From: Beijerinckiaceae bacterium
GTDB lineage: Bacteria; Pseudomonadota; Alphaproteobacteria; Rhizobiales; Beijerinckiaceae
Length of the DNA: 64,000 nt
Assembly (NCBI GenBank): GCA_019745195.1
Contig: JAIETL010000004.1
Span: forward strand, 62,001-126,000
Direction: 5' to 3'
Part shown: one piece after another, positions 31,276 to 39,517 of the stretch
Layout: every line of letters begins with the position of its first letter
How positions within the stretch are numbered: position 1 is the first letter of the stretch
The notes under the pieces: generated by a model
The model's input: the letters and a program-made list of their open reading frames with translations, nothing else
Told to the model about the DNA's origin: nothing
Databases searched by the model: none
Program-made: the position numbers and the translations under genes

Positions 31276-33287
31276 ACCGCCGCGTCGCCCCACCGGATCC
31301 CGCGCTCGCGCTCGACACCGCGACGCTGGAGCGCTTCTACCGCGATCTCTGCCGCATCCGCCGTTTCGACGAGCGCGTGATCGAACTGTTCAATACCGGC
31401 GTGGTCAAGGGCACGGCGCATTCCTGCGTCGGGCAGGAGGCGATCGCGGTCGGGGCCTGCGCGGCGCTCGGCGAGCAGGACTACATCGTCTCGCACCATC
31501 GCGGCCATGGCCATTGCATCGCCAAAGGTGCGGACATGACGCGGATGATGGCCGAGCTGATGGGCCGCGCCACCGGCTATTGCGGGGGCCTGGGCGGCTC
31601 CATGCATATCGCCGCGCTCGACAAGGGGATTCTGGGGGCCAACGGCATCGTCGGGGCCGGGATCGGGTTGGGCTCGGGCGCGGCGCTCTCGGCCCAGATG
31701 CGCCGCTCGGGCCAGGTCGCGCTCGCCTTCTTCGGCGACGGCGCGGCCAATGAGGGCATCTTCCACGAGGCCTTCAACATGGCGGCGCTCTGGAAGCTGC
31801 CGATGGTCTATTTCTGCGAGAACAACCAGTACGGCCTCTCGACGCCCATGGCGGCCTCGACATCGATCGACCGGCTCTCGAAGCGGGCCGCAGGCTACGG
31901 CATGCCCGGCGAGACGATCGACGGCAACGACGTCGTTGCCGTCTATGAATCGGTCGCGAAAGCCGTGGCGCGGGCGCGCGCCGGCGAAGGGCCGTCCTTC
32001 ATTGAGGCGATGACCTGGCGTTGGGGCGACCATTCGATGCGCGCCAACCTGCCGAAATACCGGGCCGAGGCGGAAGAGGCCGAGTGGCGGGCAAGGGACG
32101 CGATCCTGCGCGCTGCGCGGCGGCTGGAAGAGCGTCAGGTGCTGCCGGCGCGCATCGTCGGCCTGCTGGACGAGGCCAATAGCGAGGTCGAGGCCGCGAT
32201 CGAGGATGCGAAGGCCGCGCCCGAGCCGACGATGGAGGCGCTGCTGCCGGCGGTGAGCGCACCGCATGCTCTCGTGCCGAGCGAGCCCGGCGCATCCGCC
32301 CCCGATGCGCGCGAAATCTCCTATGTCGAGGCGATCCGCGAGGCGATCGACCAGGAAATGGCGCGCGACGCCAGCGTCTTCGTCATCGGCGAGGATGTCG
32401 GGGCCATCGGCGGCATCTTCGCCTGCACACGCGGGCTGATCGACAAACATGGGCCCGAGCGGCTGCGCGACGCGCCGATCTCCGAGAACGCGATCTCGAC
32501 CTTCGCGGTCGGTGCGGCCGCCACCGGAATGCGGCCCATCGTCGAGATCCAGATCTTCGATTTCGTCACGCTGATGATGGATTCGATCGTCAATCAGGCG
32601 GCGAAGTTCCGCTACATGCTCGGCGGCGTGCCAAAAATGCCGATCGTGTTCAGGGGGCCGCAGGGCGGCGGCATCAGGCTCGCGGCGCAGCATTCGCAGT
32701 CGCTCGAGGCCTGGTTCTGCCATGTGCCGGGCCTCGTGGTGATGGCGCCCTCGACCCCCTACGACGCCAAGGGCCTGCTGACGGCGGCGATCCGCGACGA
32801 CAACCCGGTCGTCTTCCTCGAGCACAAGCTGCTCTATGTGCAATCGAAGGGTCCGGTGCCGGCGGCTCCCTACGCCATCCAGATCGGCAAGGCCGACATC
32901 AAGCGGGCAGGCTGCGACGTCACCGTGGTCGCCACGATGGCGATGGTCGCTCCCGCGCTAGCGGCAGCCCGCGAACTGGCGCGCGAGGGCATCGAGGTCG
33001 AGGTCATCGACCCGCGCACTTTGCGCCCTCTCGATACGGAAACCATTCTCGAATCCGTGCGAAAGACCCATCGCCTCGTCGTCGTCCACGAAGGCTGGAC
33101 CAAATGGGGTTTTGGCTCCGAGGTCGCCGCAATGGTCATGGAGGAGGCGTTCGACTGGCTCGACGCGCCGGTCTCTCGGATCGGCATGCGCGACGTGCCG
33201 ATGCCCTACAACGACACGCTCGAAAAGGCCGTGATCCCAAGCCAGGCCGATATCGTGGCCGCGTGCCGCGCAGTACTTTACCGCTGA
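31272..33287 (+). CDS. fused alpha-beta E1 thiamine-diphosphate dehydrogenase
   Basis: A 671-residue protein in which the alpha and beta subunits of a pyruvate/acetoin-type E1 are joined. The alpha part (1-~330) has HRGHGH, GGLGGSMHI, and the thiamine-diphosphate motif beginning GDGAANEGIFHEAFN and ending ENNQYG. A variable linker (about 325-350) is followed by the beta part, with VIGEDVGAIGGIF, ISENAISTFAVGAA, VFRGPQGGG and DPRTLRPLD. It should decarboxylate a 2-oxo acid or cleave an acetoin-like compound and pass the acyl group to a lipoyl domain, but no E2, E3 or lipoyl protein is encoded here. GTG at 31272 overlaps the ridA stop. Confidence 0.9.
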   Translation: MNRRVAPPDPALALDTATLERFYRDLCRIRRFDERVIELFNTGVVKGTAHSCVGQEAIAVGACAALGEQDYIVSHHRGHGHCIAKGADMTRMMAELMGRATGYCGGLGGSMHIAALDKGILGANGIVGAGIGLGSGAALSAQMRRSGQVALAFFGDGAANEGIFHEAFNMAALWKLPMVYFCENNQYGLSTPMAASTSIDRLSKRAAGYGMPGETIDGNDVVAVYESVAKAVARARAGEGPSFIEAMTWRWGDHSMRANLPKYRAEAEEAEWRARDAILRAARRLEERQVLPARIVGLLDEANSEVEAAIEDAKAAPEPTMEALLPAVSAPHALVPSEPGASAPDAREISYVEAIREAIDQEMARDASVFVIGEDVGAIGGIFACTRGLIDKHGPERLRDAPISENAISTFAVGAAATGMRPIVEIQIFDFVTLMMDSIVNQAAKFRYMLGGVPKMPIVFRGPQGGGIRLAAQHSQSLEAWFCHVPGLVVMAPSTPYDAKGLLTAAIRDDNPVVFLEHKLLYVQSKGPVPAAPYAIQIGKADIKRAGCDVTVVATMAMVAPALAAARELAREGIEVEVIDPRTLRPLDTETILESVRKTHRLVVVHEGWTKWGFGSEVAAMVMEEAFDWLDAPVSRIGMRDVPMPYNDTLEKAVIPSQADIVAACRAVLYR

Positions 33288-33295
33288 GGTGCCCG

Positions 33296-34075
33296 ATGCC
33301 CCGACGCTCCTTCCCCGACCTCCTCGCCTTGCCCTATCCGCCGCTCGGCACCTGGAGCCAGATCCGTTCCGAGGAGGTCGTCGACATGCTTGGAGCGGCG
33401 GGCTTCGACTTCACCATCATCGATTGCGAGCATGGCGCGTTCGGAATCGAAACAGCCGAGAAGCTGATCCGTGCCTGCGATGCAAACGGGGTCGTACCGC
33501 TGGTAAGAGCGCCTTGCGCCGATCCGGTCTTCATCGGCCAGGCGCTGGATGCCGGCGCCGCCGCCGTCGTCGTGCCGGGAATAGCCTCGGCCGATCAGGC
33601 GCGCGCCATGGTGGCTGCCGCGCGCTTCGCACCCGAGGGCACGCGCGGCGCCTGTCCCTGTGTCCGGGCGGGGGGGCATTTCATCCGCGACTGGCGCGGG
33701 CATGTTGCGGCCCAGCGCGAGACCGTCGGCGTCGTCGCGCTGGTCGAGACCCACGGCGGCCTCGAGGCCATCGAGGAGATATGTGCCGTCGAGGGGCTGC
33801 TGGCTCTGCTGATTGGCCCGTTCGACCTGTCCGTATCGATGGGCTTCGCCGGCGACTATCTCCACCCCGAGGTCCAGCTCGCAATCGACCGGATGCTGGC
33901 TGCCGCCAAGGCTACGAAACTGCCAGTGATCGCTCCGGTATTCGATCCCGCGTCTGCCGAGGCGCAAAGGCAACGCGACGGCTGGCTGGAGAAAGGCGCG
34001 GCGATGTTCGTGGTCGGAACCGACAAGATCATCATGGCCGACGCGGTCTCGCGCTATGCGGCGGCGCTGCGATAG
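33296..34075 (+). CDS. HpcH/HpaI-family class II aldolase
   Basis: A 259-residue TIM-barrel aldolase of the HpcH/HpaI family. The catalytic histidine is in FTIIDCEHGAFG (about 38-49), with VPLVRAPCADP, the metal-binding ETHGGLEAIEEI and the conserved GPFDLSVSMG. These metal-dependent enzymes cleave 4-hydroxy-2-oxo acids to pyruvate or oxaloacetate and an aldehyde. As the last gene of the operon it may release a pyruvate-type product for the fused E1 enzyme. The start at 33296 is 8 bases after the previous stop. Confidence 0.9.
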   Translation: MPRRSFPDLLALPYPPLGTWSQIRSEEVVDMLGAAGFDFTIIDCEHGAFGIETAEKLIRACDANGVVPLVRAPCADPVFIGQALDAGAAAVVVPGIASADQARAMVAAARFAPEGTRGACPCVRAGGHFIRDWRGHVAAQRETVGVVALVETHGGLEAIEEICAVEGLLALLIGPFDLSVSMGFAGDYLHPEVQLAIDRMLAAAKATKLPVIAPVFDPASAEAQRQRDGWLEKGAAMFVVGTDKIIMADAVSRYAAALR

Positions 34076-34139
34076 CGGCCGGGGACCGCGCCATGGGCTC
34101 GCATGGAGGCGAGCGCCGCCGGCAGCTCGAAGTGGTGAT

Positions 34140-34440
34140 GGCGCAGGCCTGTTCGCCGCGTCTTCCGATGCTGGACGAGCCCGCCGCCGGCCTATCGCCC
34201 GCCTAACGCCTGAACTCGGCAAGCTGCTGCGCGATCTGCCGCGCGACCTCACGCTGATCCTGACCGAGCACGATAGGGGTTTGGCCCTGCCGATCTCCGC
34301 TCTCGTTACTTCATCAAGGATGCCGAGGTCGTCGTGCAGGACTGGCAGGACCGCATCGCCGACCATCGACGTGCTCAGGGCTCTGCACAGGGACGGCATC
34401 GGCCTGTTGCTGGTTGAGCAGAAACTCGCCATGGCGACCG
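34140..34440 (+). pseudogene. decayed LivG/LivF-type ABC ATPase remnants
   Basis: Short pieces of branched-chain amino-acid ABC ATPases are scattered over 300 bp in different frames. MLDEPAAGLSPA, cut by a stop near 34204, is a Walker B/D-loop. LGKLLRDLPRDLTLILTEHD is the following LivG helix and H-loop. LRALHRDGIGLLLVEQKLAMA (about 34377-34438) is a LivF H-loop. A middle piece, RYFIKDAEVVVQDWQDRIAD, belongs to something I cannot name. No intact frame remains. The remnants fill most of the gap after the aldolase gene. Confidence 0.65.
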
Positions 34441-34462
34441 CAGGCAGATGCGGCACGGCTGC

Positions 34463-35125
34463 TCAGCCCCGGAAGACGCGCTCGACCTCCCAGGCGCTCG
34501 GCGGCTGCATGTGCAGATCCCAGTAGTGCCCGGCGATGAGGTCGGGATCGAAGGCCGTGCCGGGAGCAACCTGACCGGCGATCGTCATCGTGGCGACATG
34601 GATGCCCTCCGGCGCTAGCTCGCCGGCGAGCGCATGGACGAGCCCGCGCAGGGCCGCCTTGCCGGCCGTGAGCGAGGCGACGCGCATTCCCGAGGCTGGG
34701 TAGAGCGCAAGGCCGCCGCCTGTGAACAGCATCGTCCCGGACCGACGCGCCTGCATCGCCGGATGGACGGCCTGCGCACAGACGAGCGCGCCGGTCACGG
34801 CGAGCGACAGATCCTGCGCGAAATCCTGGGGCGGCAGGCTCATTGTCCGCGCCTCGCGCCAGCGTGCGGCGTTGTAGATCAGGACATCGGGAGAACCGGA
34901 TGTCGCGAAAGCCTCGGCCAGCGCATCGCGGATCGAGGCTGCGTCGGACAGATCGGCCACGAAGCCGCGCGCGGCGACGCCTTGGGCGGCAAACCCTGCT
35001 TCAGCCTCGTCCAGCGCGTCGCGCCCCCGCGCCAGCAGTGAGAGCGCAAAACCCTCGGTGGCGAAGCGGCGCGCCAGCGCCGCGCCCATGCCGGGACCGA
35101 AGCCTGCGATGAGGGCGTGATTCAC
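34463..35125 (-). CDS. atypical short-chain dehydrogenase/reductase
   Basis: A 220-residue Rossmann protein with the cofactor loop GFGPGMGAALA at 9-19, an ARGRDAL segment that suggests NADPH, and VLIYNAA for the NNAG motif. The catalytic region is unusual: where SDRs have Ser and YxxxK, this protein reads FTGGG and SLTAGK, so the serine is glycine and the tyrosine is leucine while the lysine remains. It may be a non-classical reductase or binding protein. It lies upstream, on the same strand, of the decayed Liv region and downstream of an NTF2-like gene with 33 bases between. Confidence 0.8.
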   Translation of the reverse strand: MNHALIAGFGPGMGAALARRFATEGFALSLLARGRDALDEAEAGFAAQGVAARGFVADLSDAASIRDALAEAFATSGSPDVLIYNAARWREARTMSLPPQDFAQDLSLAVTGALVCAQAVHPAMQARRSGTMLFTGGGLALYPASGMRVASLTAGKAALRGLVHALAGELAPEGIHVATMTIAGQVAPGTAFDPDLIAGHYWDLHMQPPSAWEVERVFRG

Positions 35126-35158
35126 GGCTTGATTCCCTGTTCGGTGCAGCAGCGCTCG

Positions 35159-35599
35159 TCATTTCAAAATCATCGACGTCAGCACCGGCGCCATCAGCAT
35201 CTCGAATTCGAGATTGGTCGCGCTGACGATGTTCTCGACGATCAGCCCATCCCGCACGCGCGCGACATGCGTCTCGTCGAACAGGATCACGCGGTTCGTC
35301 GCGGCGACGCCGAAGAAGTCCCCTGCATGGCGCTGGCGCGAGTGAAAGCGCGTCACGACGCGCGTACCGTCCTGCGAGACGAACTGGTCGATGATCTCGA
35401 CCGGGCTCTGCGCCGGGAACGCCGCGACGAAGGCCGTGACGATCGCCTTGTACTCCTCGCGCCCGTCGATCGGGCCCATCGGCTTCAGACCGGTGATGCC
35501 CTGCACATTTGGGTGCAGGGTGGCGTCGGCTACGGCCAGATCGGCCGAGCCGAGAAACTGAGTGATGAAGCGGGTGACGATCGCGGCGGGGTCGGACAT
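35159..35599 (-). CDS. NTF2/SnoaL-like protein
   Basis: A 146-residue cone-shaped NTF2-like protein: helices at the start (PAAIVTRFITQFLGSAD), the HPNVQGITG segment, and curved strands such as TRVVTRFHSRQRHAGDFFGV and VARVRDGLIVENI. Such proteins act as isomerases, hydrolases or ligand carriers; no catalytic Asp/His pair can be assigned with confidence. It is divergent from the LysR gene (85-bp gap), which is its likely regulator, and precedes the SDR gene in a two-gene operon. Confidence 0.75.
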   Translation of the reverse strand: MSDPAAIVTRFITQFLGSADLAVADATLHPNVQGITGLKPMGPIDGREEYKAIVTAFVAAFPAQSPVEIIDQFVSQDGTRVVTRFHSRQRHAGDFFGVAATNRVILFDETHVARVRDGLIVENIVSATNLEFEMLMAPVLTSMILK

Positions 35600-35683
35600 G
35601 TCTCACCTCCTGTCGCCTCCACATGTCGCGCCGGGCGATCTTCGTCTATGCGTCTGGCGCGATAGTCGATATCGTTATCGGCG

Positions 35684-36589
35684 ATGACGCTTCATGGCAT
35701 CGACCTCAACCTGCTCGTCGCCTTCGACGCCATCCGGGCGACCCGCAGCATCAGCCTGGCGGCGGCGCAGCTCGGCCTGCGCCAGCCGGCGGTGAGCGGA
35801 GCGCTCGCCCGGTTGAGAAAGCTGTTCGGCGACGAACTCTTCGTGCGCGCCGGCGGCGAGATGCAGCCGACCCCGAAGGCGCTGCAGATCGCGCCTGCCG
35901 TCGAGGCGGCGCTCGCTCAGTTGCGCCAGGCGCTCAACCCAAACCTCGCCTTCGATCCAGCCGGCACGGCCCAGATCTTCACCATCGCCAGCACCGATTA
36001 TACGACCACGGTGCTGCTGCCGCCCTTTCTCGCCGCGCTTGAAAGCGAGGCTCCGGACGCGAAGCTGCGCATCGTCGGCTACGACAAGGACGATATCGGC
36101 GCGCTGATCGACAGGGGCGTCATCGACCTGGCGCTCGGAGTCTTCCAGAAACCGCCGGAGCGCTCGGTGCGCCAGCGCCTGTGCCGCGAGAGTTTCGTCG
36201 GCGTGGCCCGCTCGGGCCATCCGGCGTTGACGGACGGCGCCATGACGCTCGACGTCTGGCTGCGCCAGCGGCACGCGCTCGTCTCGGTGCGGCGCGACGC
36301 TGTCGGCGAAATCGACCGTTTGCTGGCGGAGCGCGGCCTCGCGCGGCGGATCGTGGTGACGCTGCCGCATATGCTGGCGCTGCCGGCGCTGCTGCTGTCG
36401 AGCGATCTCGTCACGGCCCTGCCAGGCCGGATCGCGGCGCGCTTCGCCGACGCCGGGCTCGTCAGCTTCCCTTTGCCCTTGCCGATGCCGGCCTGGCGCA
36501 TCGAGATGCTGTGGAACCCGCAGGCCCGCAACGACCAGGCGAATGCCTGGCTGCGCAGCCGGATCAGCGCGATCGCCGCAAGCCTTTAG
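35684..36589 (+). CDS. LysR-type transcriptional regulator
   Basis: A 301-residue regulator with the LysR winged helix at residues 1-65 (LNLLVAFDAIRATRSISLAA, then LRQPAVSGALARLRKLFGDELFVR) and a periplasmic-binding-protein-like effector domain to the end. It belongs to the NodD/SyrM-like branch with the PTPKALQIAPAVEAAL hinge. By position it should control the divergent NTF2-like/SDR pair, activating in response to a small ligand. ATG with a weak ribosome-binding site. Confidence 0.92.
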   Translation: MTLHGIDLNLLVAFDAIRATRSISLAAAQLGLRQPAVSGALARLRKLFGDELFVRAGGEMQPTPKALQIAPAVEAALAQLRQALNPNLAFDPAGTAQIFTIASTDYTTTVLLPPFLAALESEAPDAKLRIVGYDKDDIGALIDRGVIDLALGVFQKPPERSVRQRLCRESFVGVARSGHPALTDGAMTLDVWLRQRHALVSVRRDAVGEIDRLLAERGLARRIVVTLPHMLALPALLLSSDLVTALPGRIAARFADAGLVSFPLPLPMPAWRIEMLWNPQARNDQANAWLRSRISAIAASL

Positions 36590-36657
36590 GCGTCTCGCTG
36601 CGCAGCCGGTAATGCGATCGCGCAGGCGCCTCGGCAAGCCGGTCGGTTGATTGGAAC

Positions 36658-37311
36658 TCAGGGTTGATCGGACCCTGCCAGCATGGCCGCGAACGTGCTT
36701 GTGAAGCTGGCGCGGCCGCGCAAGGATTCCAGCCAGGCCGCCAGCCTCGGCCGGGCCGCCACGAGCCTGCGCCCGTCGCTGGTCCGGCCGATATAGTCGA
36801 CCATCGCGCCGCAGTAGAGGTCGGCGAGGCTGAGGGCGCCGCCGGCCAGGAAGCCGTCGCCGAGCGCTCCTTCCAGCACGTCGAGATGGAGAGTCGTCGG
36901 GGCAATCGCGGCTGCGGCGACGGCATCGTTCCGGTCCATGCCGAACAGGCCCGTCAGCACGTTCTGGAAGTAGAGCTGCATGACGCCGACCGGATAGAGA
37001 TAATGCTGGGCCACGCCGACGAACTGCCACATCCTGGCGCGGTCGGCGGGCGCGGTCGGTTCGAGCCCCGCGCCTGTGCGGAGCCCGCTCGCATAGGCCA
37101 GCAGGGCCGGCGTCTCGTAGAGCGTAACCGCGCCATGCGTGAGCGCCGGCATCTTTCGGAAGGGATTGATCGCGCCATAGGCGTCGCTGGGCAGATGGTC
37201 GAGCCCGATCTCGTTGAAAGCGATGGCGACGCCGGCTTCGTGGAAGGCGATCCGCGCGGCGCGGACATGGGGACTGACGGGAAAGCCATAGAGCGTGATC
37301 GTCTCGGTCAT
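36658..37311 (-). CDS. glutathione S-transferase
   Basis: A 217-residue GST with a thioredoxin-like N-terminal domain (ITLYGFPVSPHVRAARIAF, residues 4-22; catalytic serine in PVSPHV; cis-proline in RKMPALTH; glutathione-binding YETPALLAY) and an all-helical C-terminal domain. It resembles phi/theta-type bacterial GSTs that conjugate or isomerise electrophiles. The start at 37311 is preferred because it begins directly at the beta strand. It converges with the LysR gene. The upstream neighbour is the frameshifted CMD gene. Confidence 0.9.
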   Translation of the reverse strand: MTETITLYGFPVSPHVRAARIAFHEAGVAIAFNEIGLDHLPSDAYGAINPFRKMPALTHGAVTLYETPALLAYASGLRTGAGLEPTAPADRARMWQFVGVAQHYLYPVGVMQLYFQNVLTGLFGMDRNDAVAAAAIAPTTLHLDVLEGALGDGFLAGGALSLADLYCGAMVDYIGRTSDGRRLVAARPRLAAWLESLRGRASFTSTFAAMLAGSDQP

Positions 37312-37388
37312 GGGGGCCTCGTCTGATGGGGCGTTGAAATGGTGTCGTCGCAGGGCGTTGCGGGCGGGGTTGCGGATCGCCGGGGGCC

Positions 37389-37752
37389 TCAGTCGGCCCG
37401 CGCCTCGGCGTCCATGGCCGCAAACACCTCGCCGGCGATCGTGAGTGCGGTAAAGCCGGCCGGATAGCCGGCGTAATAGGCGAGATGCAGGAAGGTCTCG
37501 CTGAGTTCGGCCCGCGACAGCCCGGCATTGAGCGCCCCGCGCAGATGCAGGCGGAGTTGCCGCTCGCGGCCGAGAGCGGCGATGACCGCGACCGTGACGA
37601 GTTCGCGGTCGCGGAGTCCCAGTTGCGGCCGCGTCCAGACCTCGCCGAACAGATGCGCGGTGCTCAGCGCCATCAGACCGGCGCTGACGGATGTCGCCGC
37701 CGAACAGGGTCTCGAGCACCGCGAGCCCGGCCTCGCGCCGATCATTTGCCAT
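37389..37752 (-). pseudogene. carboxymuconolactone-decarboxylase-family gene with a frameshift
   Basis: The ATG at 37752 opens MANDRREAGLAVLETLFGGD, the usual start of CMD-family proteins. After about 24 codons, near 37683-37695, the family continuation moves to another frame (SAGLMALSTAHLFGEVWTRP and RDRELVTVAVIAALGRERQL, to the stop at 37389). A single-base change in that segment therefore splits the gene, or it is a sequencing error. The CMD core with its HLRGALNAG helix is intact; the usual Cys pair is absent. AhpD-like or gamma-carboxymuconolactone decarboxylase activity cannot be told apart. Confidence 0.75.
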
Positions 37753-37875
37753 TGACGCGTCTCCCTTGCGCCGCTCCGCCGTCGACCGGCGACCTCCGGC
37801 TCCATCGACGAGGACGCTATCGGAAGATGATCGATCGAACAAGAATAATTATTGATGAAATGATCGTGAAAAGAC

Positions 37876-38448
37876 TCAGGCAGGCAGCGGCGCAAAAGCC
37901 GCCTGCGCCACATTCTCGATCAGGCGCTTGTCGGCGCCGGCCCGGCCGAGAGCCATGATGCCGACGACCGCGCCGAGCAGCGCATCGGCCTGGACCTCGA
38001 CCGACAGGGTTTTTCGCACCTCGCCGGCCGCAACGGCCAGCGCGAGATGCCGGGTGAAAAAATCCCGGATCTCCTGCAGGCGGCCGCTGGCCAGCGCCCG
38101 CGTCGCCGCCGAATGGATGTCGCGCTCAGTCACGGTGTTGATGATCAGGCAGCCCTTCCGCTCGGGATCGTCGGCGGCAAGTTTGGCCTGCAACGCAAGC
38201 CAGGCCTCGATCGCAGCCAACCCCGAGCGATCCTGCGGCAGGGTTGCGCGAAAATGGCTGGCATAGGTCTCGAAACAGCGCCGGAACAGCTCCTCCTTGT
38301 CCTTGAAGGCGGCATAGAGGCTGCCGGGCTTCAGCCCGGTCGCGTCGTAGATGTCGGCCATCGAGGTCGCGGCATAGCCGCGCTTCCAGAACGCCTCCAT
38401 CGCCTGGTTGAGGACATCGTCGATCTTGAATTCGCGGGTGCGGGCCAT
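37876..38448 (-). CDS. TetR-family repressor
   Basis: A 190-residue regulator from the ATG at 38448. The N-terminal helix-turn-helix is at about 10-50 (VLNQAMEAFWKRGYAATSMA, then YDATGLKPGSLYAAFKDKE), typical of TetR proteins of the NemR/AcuR kind. The C-terminal ligand domain contains a single cysteine in DPERKGCLIINT, which is often the reactive site for electrophiles in this branch. It is divergent from a secreted SnoaL-like gene and may control it and the GST/CMD genes downstream. Confidence 0.9.
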   Translation of the reverse strand: MARTREFKIDDVLNQAMEAFWKRGYAATSMADIYDATGLKPGSLYAAFKDKEELFRRCFETYASHFRATLPQDRSGLAAIEAWLALQAKLAADDPERKGCLIINTVTERDIHSAATRALASGRLQEIRDFFTRHLALAVAAGEVRKTLSVEVQADALLGAVVGIMALGRAGADKRLIENVAQAAFAPLPA

Positions 38449-38505
38449 CGTCCGAGAATGTGGTCCGGCCGATAAAATTGCAATGAGTATGGGCCAGCTT
38501 GATTT

Positions 38506-38519
38506 TGATCGTTTGATCA
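38506..38519. promoter_or_regulatory. palindrome in the tetR-SnoaL divergent region
   Basis: TGATC and GATCA, separated by GTTT, form a small palindrome in the 118-bp space between the TetR gene and the SnoaL-like gene, followed by the AT-rich TTTATTAG. It is a candidate TetR-dimer operator. The arms are short, so confidence is limited. Confidence 0.4.
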
Positions 38520-38566
38520 TTTATTAGCTCGGCCGCGCCAAAGAGCGCGATCACAAGGAGCCTGTC

Positions 38567-39130
38567 ATGCACAAGACGTTCGCGGGAGCGCTGGCCGCGC
38601 TCGCCCTCTTCACCCTGCCCGCCTTGGCGCAGCAGGGCTTCGTCGAGCCCACCGCAAGGCCGGGCACGGTCGAATACAACACCTGGCTCGGCCGGACCTT
38701 TTCGGAGGTGATGCTCAACGAGCGGACGCAGGAGGGCCGCGTCAGGATCCTGAACCGGATCGTCGCGGAGAACTATATCCAGCACAATCCGCTGGTGCCG
38801 CAGGGCCGCAAAGGCCTGATCGACTTCATCCCGGTGATCTATCAGGCGATGCCCGATGCGCGCTTCAAGCTGCATGATGTCTTCGCCACCGCCGACCGCG
38901 TCGTCACCCGCTGGACCTGGACCGGCACGTTGACGGGGCCGGGCTTCCTCGGCGTCGAGCCCAAGGGCCAGAAGGTCGAGTTCGACGTGATCGACCTCTG
39001 GTCGGTCAAGGATGGCCAGCTTTATGAGCACTGGGACCAGTTCGACTGGCCGCGCGCTCTGATCCAGCTCGGCGTCAAGGGCCTGCCGCAGCCCTTCATC
39101 GACGTCGCCGCCAGGCCCGTCAGCCGCTGA
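38567..39130 (+). CDS. secreted SnoaL-like protein
   Basis: A 187-residue protein with a signal peptide (to about residue 22, ALAQ) and an NTF2/SnoaL-type domain. Marks are ENYIQHNPLVPQGRKGLIDF and MPDARFKLHDVFATADRVVT, then RWTWTGT and FDVIDLWSVKDGQLYEHWDQFD. The HN and HxD-like residues match those of predicted ester cyclases/hydrolases of the family. Export to the periplasm is unusual for a cyclase and suggests a binding or scavenging role. ACAAGGAG precedes the ATG. The TetR protein encoded opposite is the probable regulator. Confidence 0.8.
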   Translation: MHKTFAGALAALALFTLPALAQQGFVEPTARPGTVEYNTWLGRTFSEVMLNERTQEGRVRILNRIVAENYIQHNPLVPQGRKGLIDFIPVIYQAMPDARFKLHDVFATADRVVTRWTWTGTLTGPGFLGVEPKGQKVEFDVIDLWSVKDGQLYEHWDQFDWPRALIQLGVKGLPQPFIDVAARPVSR

Positions 39131-39142
39131 AGGTGGGCGACC

Positions 39143-39517
39143 TCAGCCTCTGCCCGGCTCGTCGGGCAGACCGGCGATCCCGCGCTCGACGCGCGAGAGC
39201 GCCGATGGCTTCGTCACGCTGGTGCGCAGCGCGGCATCGGCCCAGAGCAGGCCGTGCGCGCGCGGATCGGCATCGGACGCGCCGCCGCGAATGGCCTCGC
39301 ACAGCGCGACGGCGTCGCCCCCCGTCAGATCCAGCAAGGCGGCGTGCGCCCCGGCGAGGCGCTCCCCCTGCTCGGCCTGCCGCGCGGCCATGCGCATGGC
39401 GCTGCCGATCATCAGCGCGAGGTAGCGGCGATCAGGGTCGAGGTGCGGCGCGATTTCGCCGCTGAGCAGCCGCTGGGCGCAGTCGAGCAGCCCGCTGATC
39501 GGGAGGTCATCCGACAT
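39143..39517 (-). CDS. DUF6285-like protein
   Basis: A 124-residue helical protein. The pattern LLDCAQRLLSGEIAPHL, then DRRYLALMIGSAMRMAARQ and a C-terminal ALRTSVTKPSALSR, matches small proteins that regularly follow acyl-CoA-dehydrogenase-associated phosphotransferase genes (DUF6285). It overlaps the end of the phosphotransferase gene by 11 bases, so the two are probably co-translated and may interact. No catalytic motif is visible. Confidence 0.7.
   Translation of the reverse strand: MSDDLPISGLLDCAQRLLSGEIAPHLDPDRRYLALMIGSAMRMAARQAEQGERLAGAHAALLDLTGGDAVALCEAIRGGASDADPRAHGLLWADAALRTSVTKPSALSRVERGIAGLPDEPGRG

Noticed and set aside
37485-37958. A plus-strand frame opposite the CMD-family gene
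   Set aside because: Its content is basic low-complexity sequence, and the minus strand shows CMD motifs even though frameshifted.
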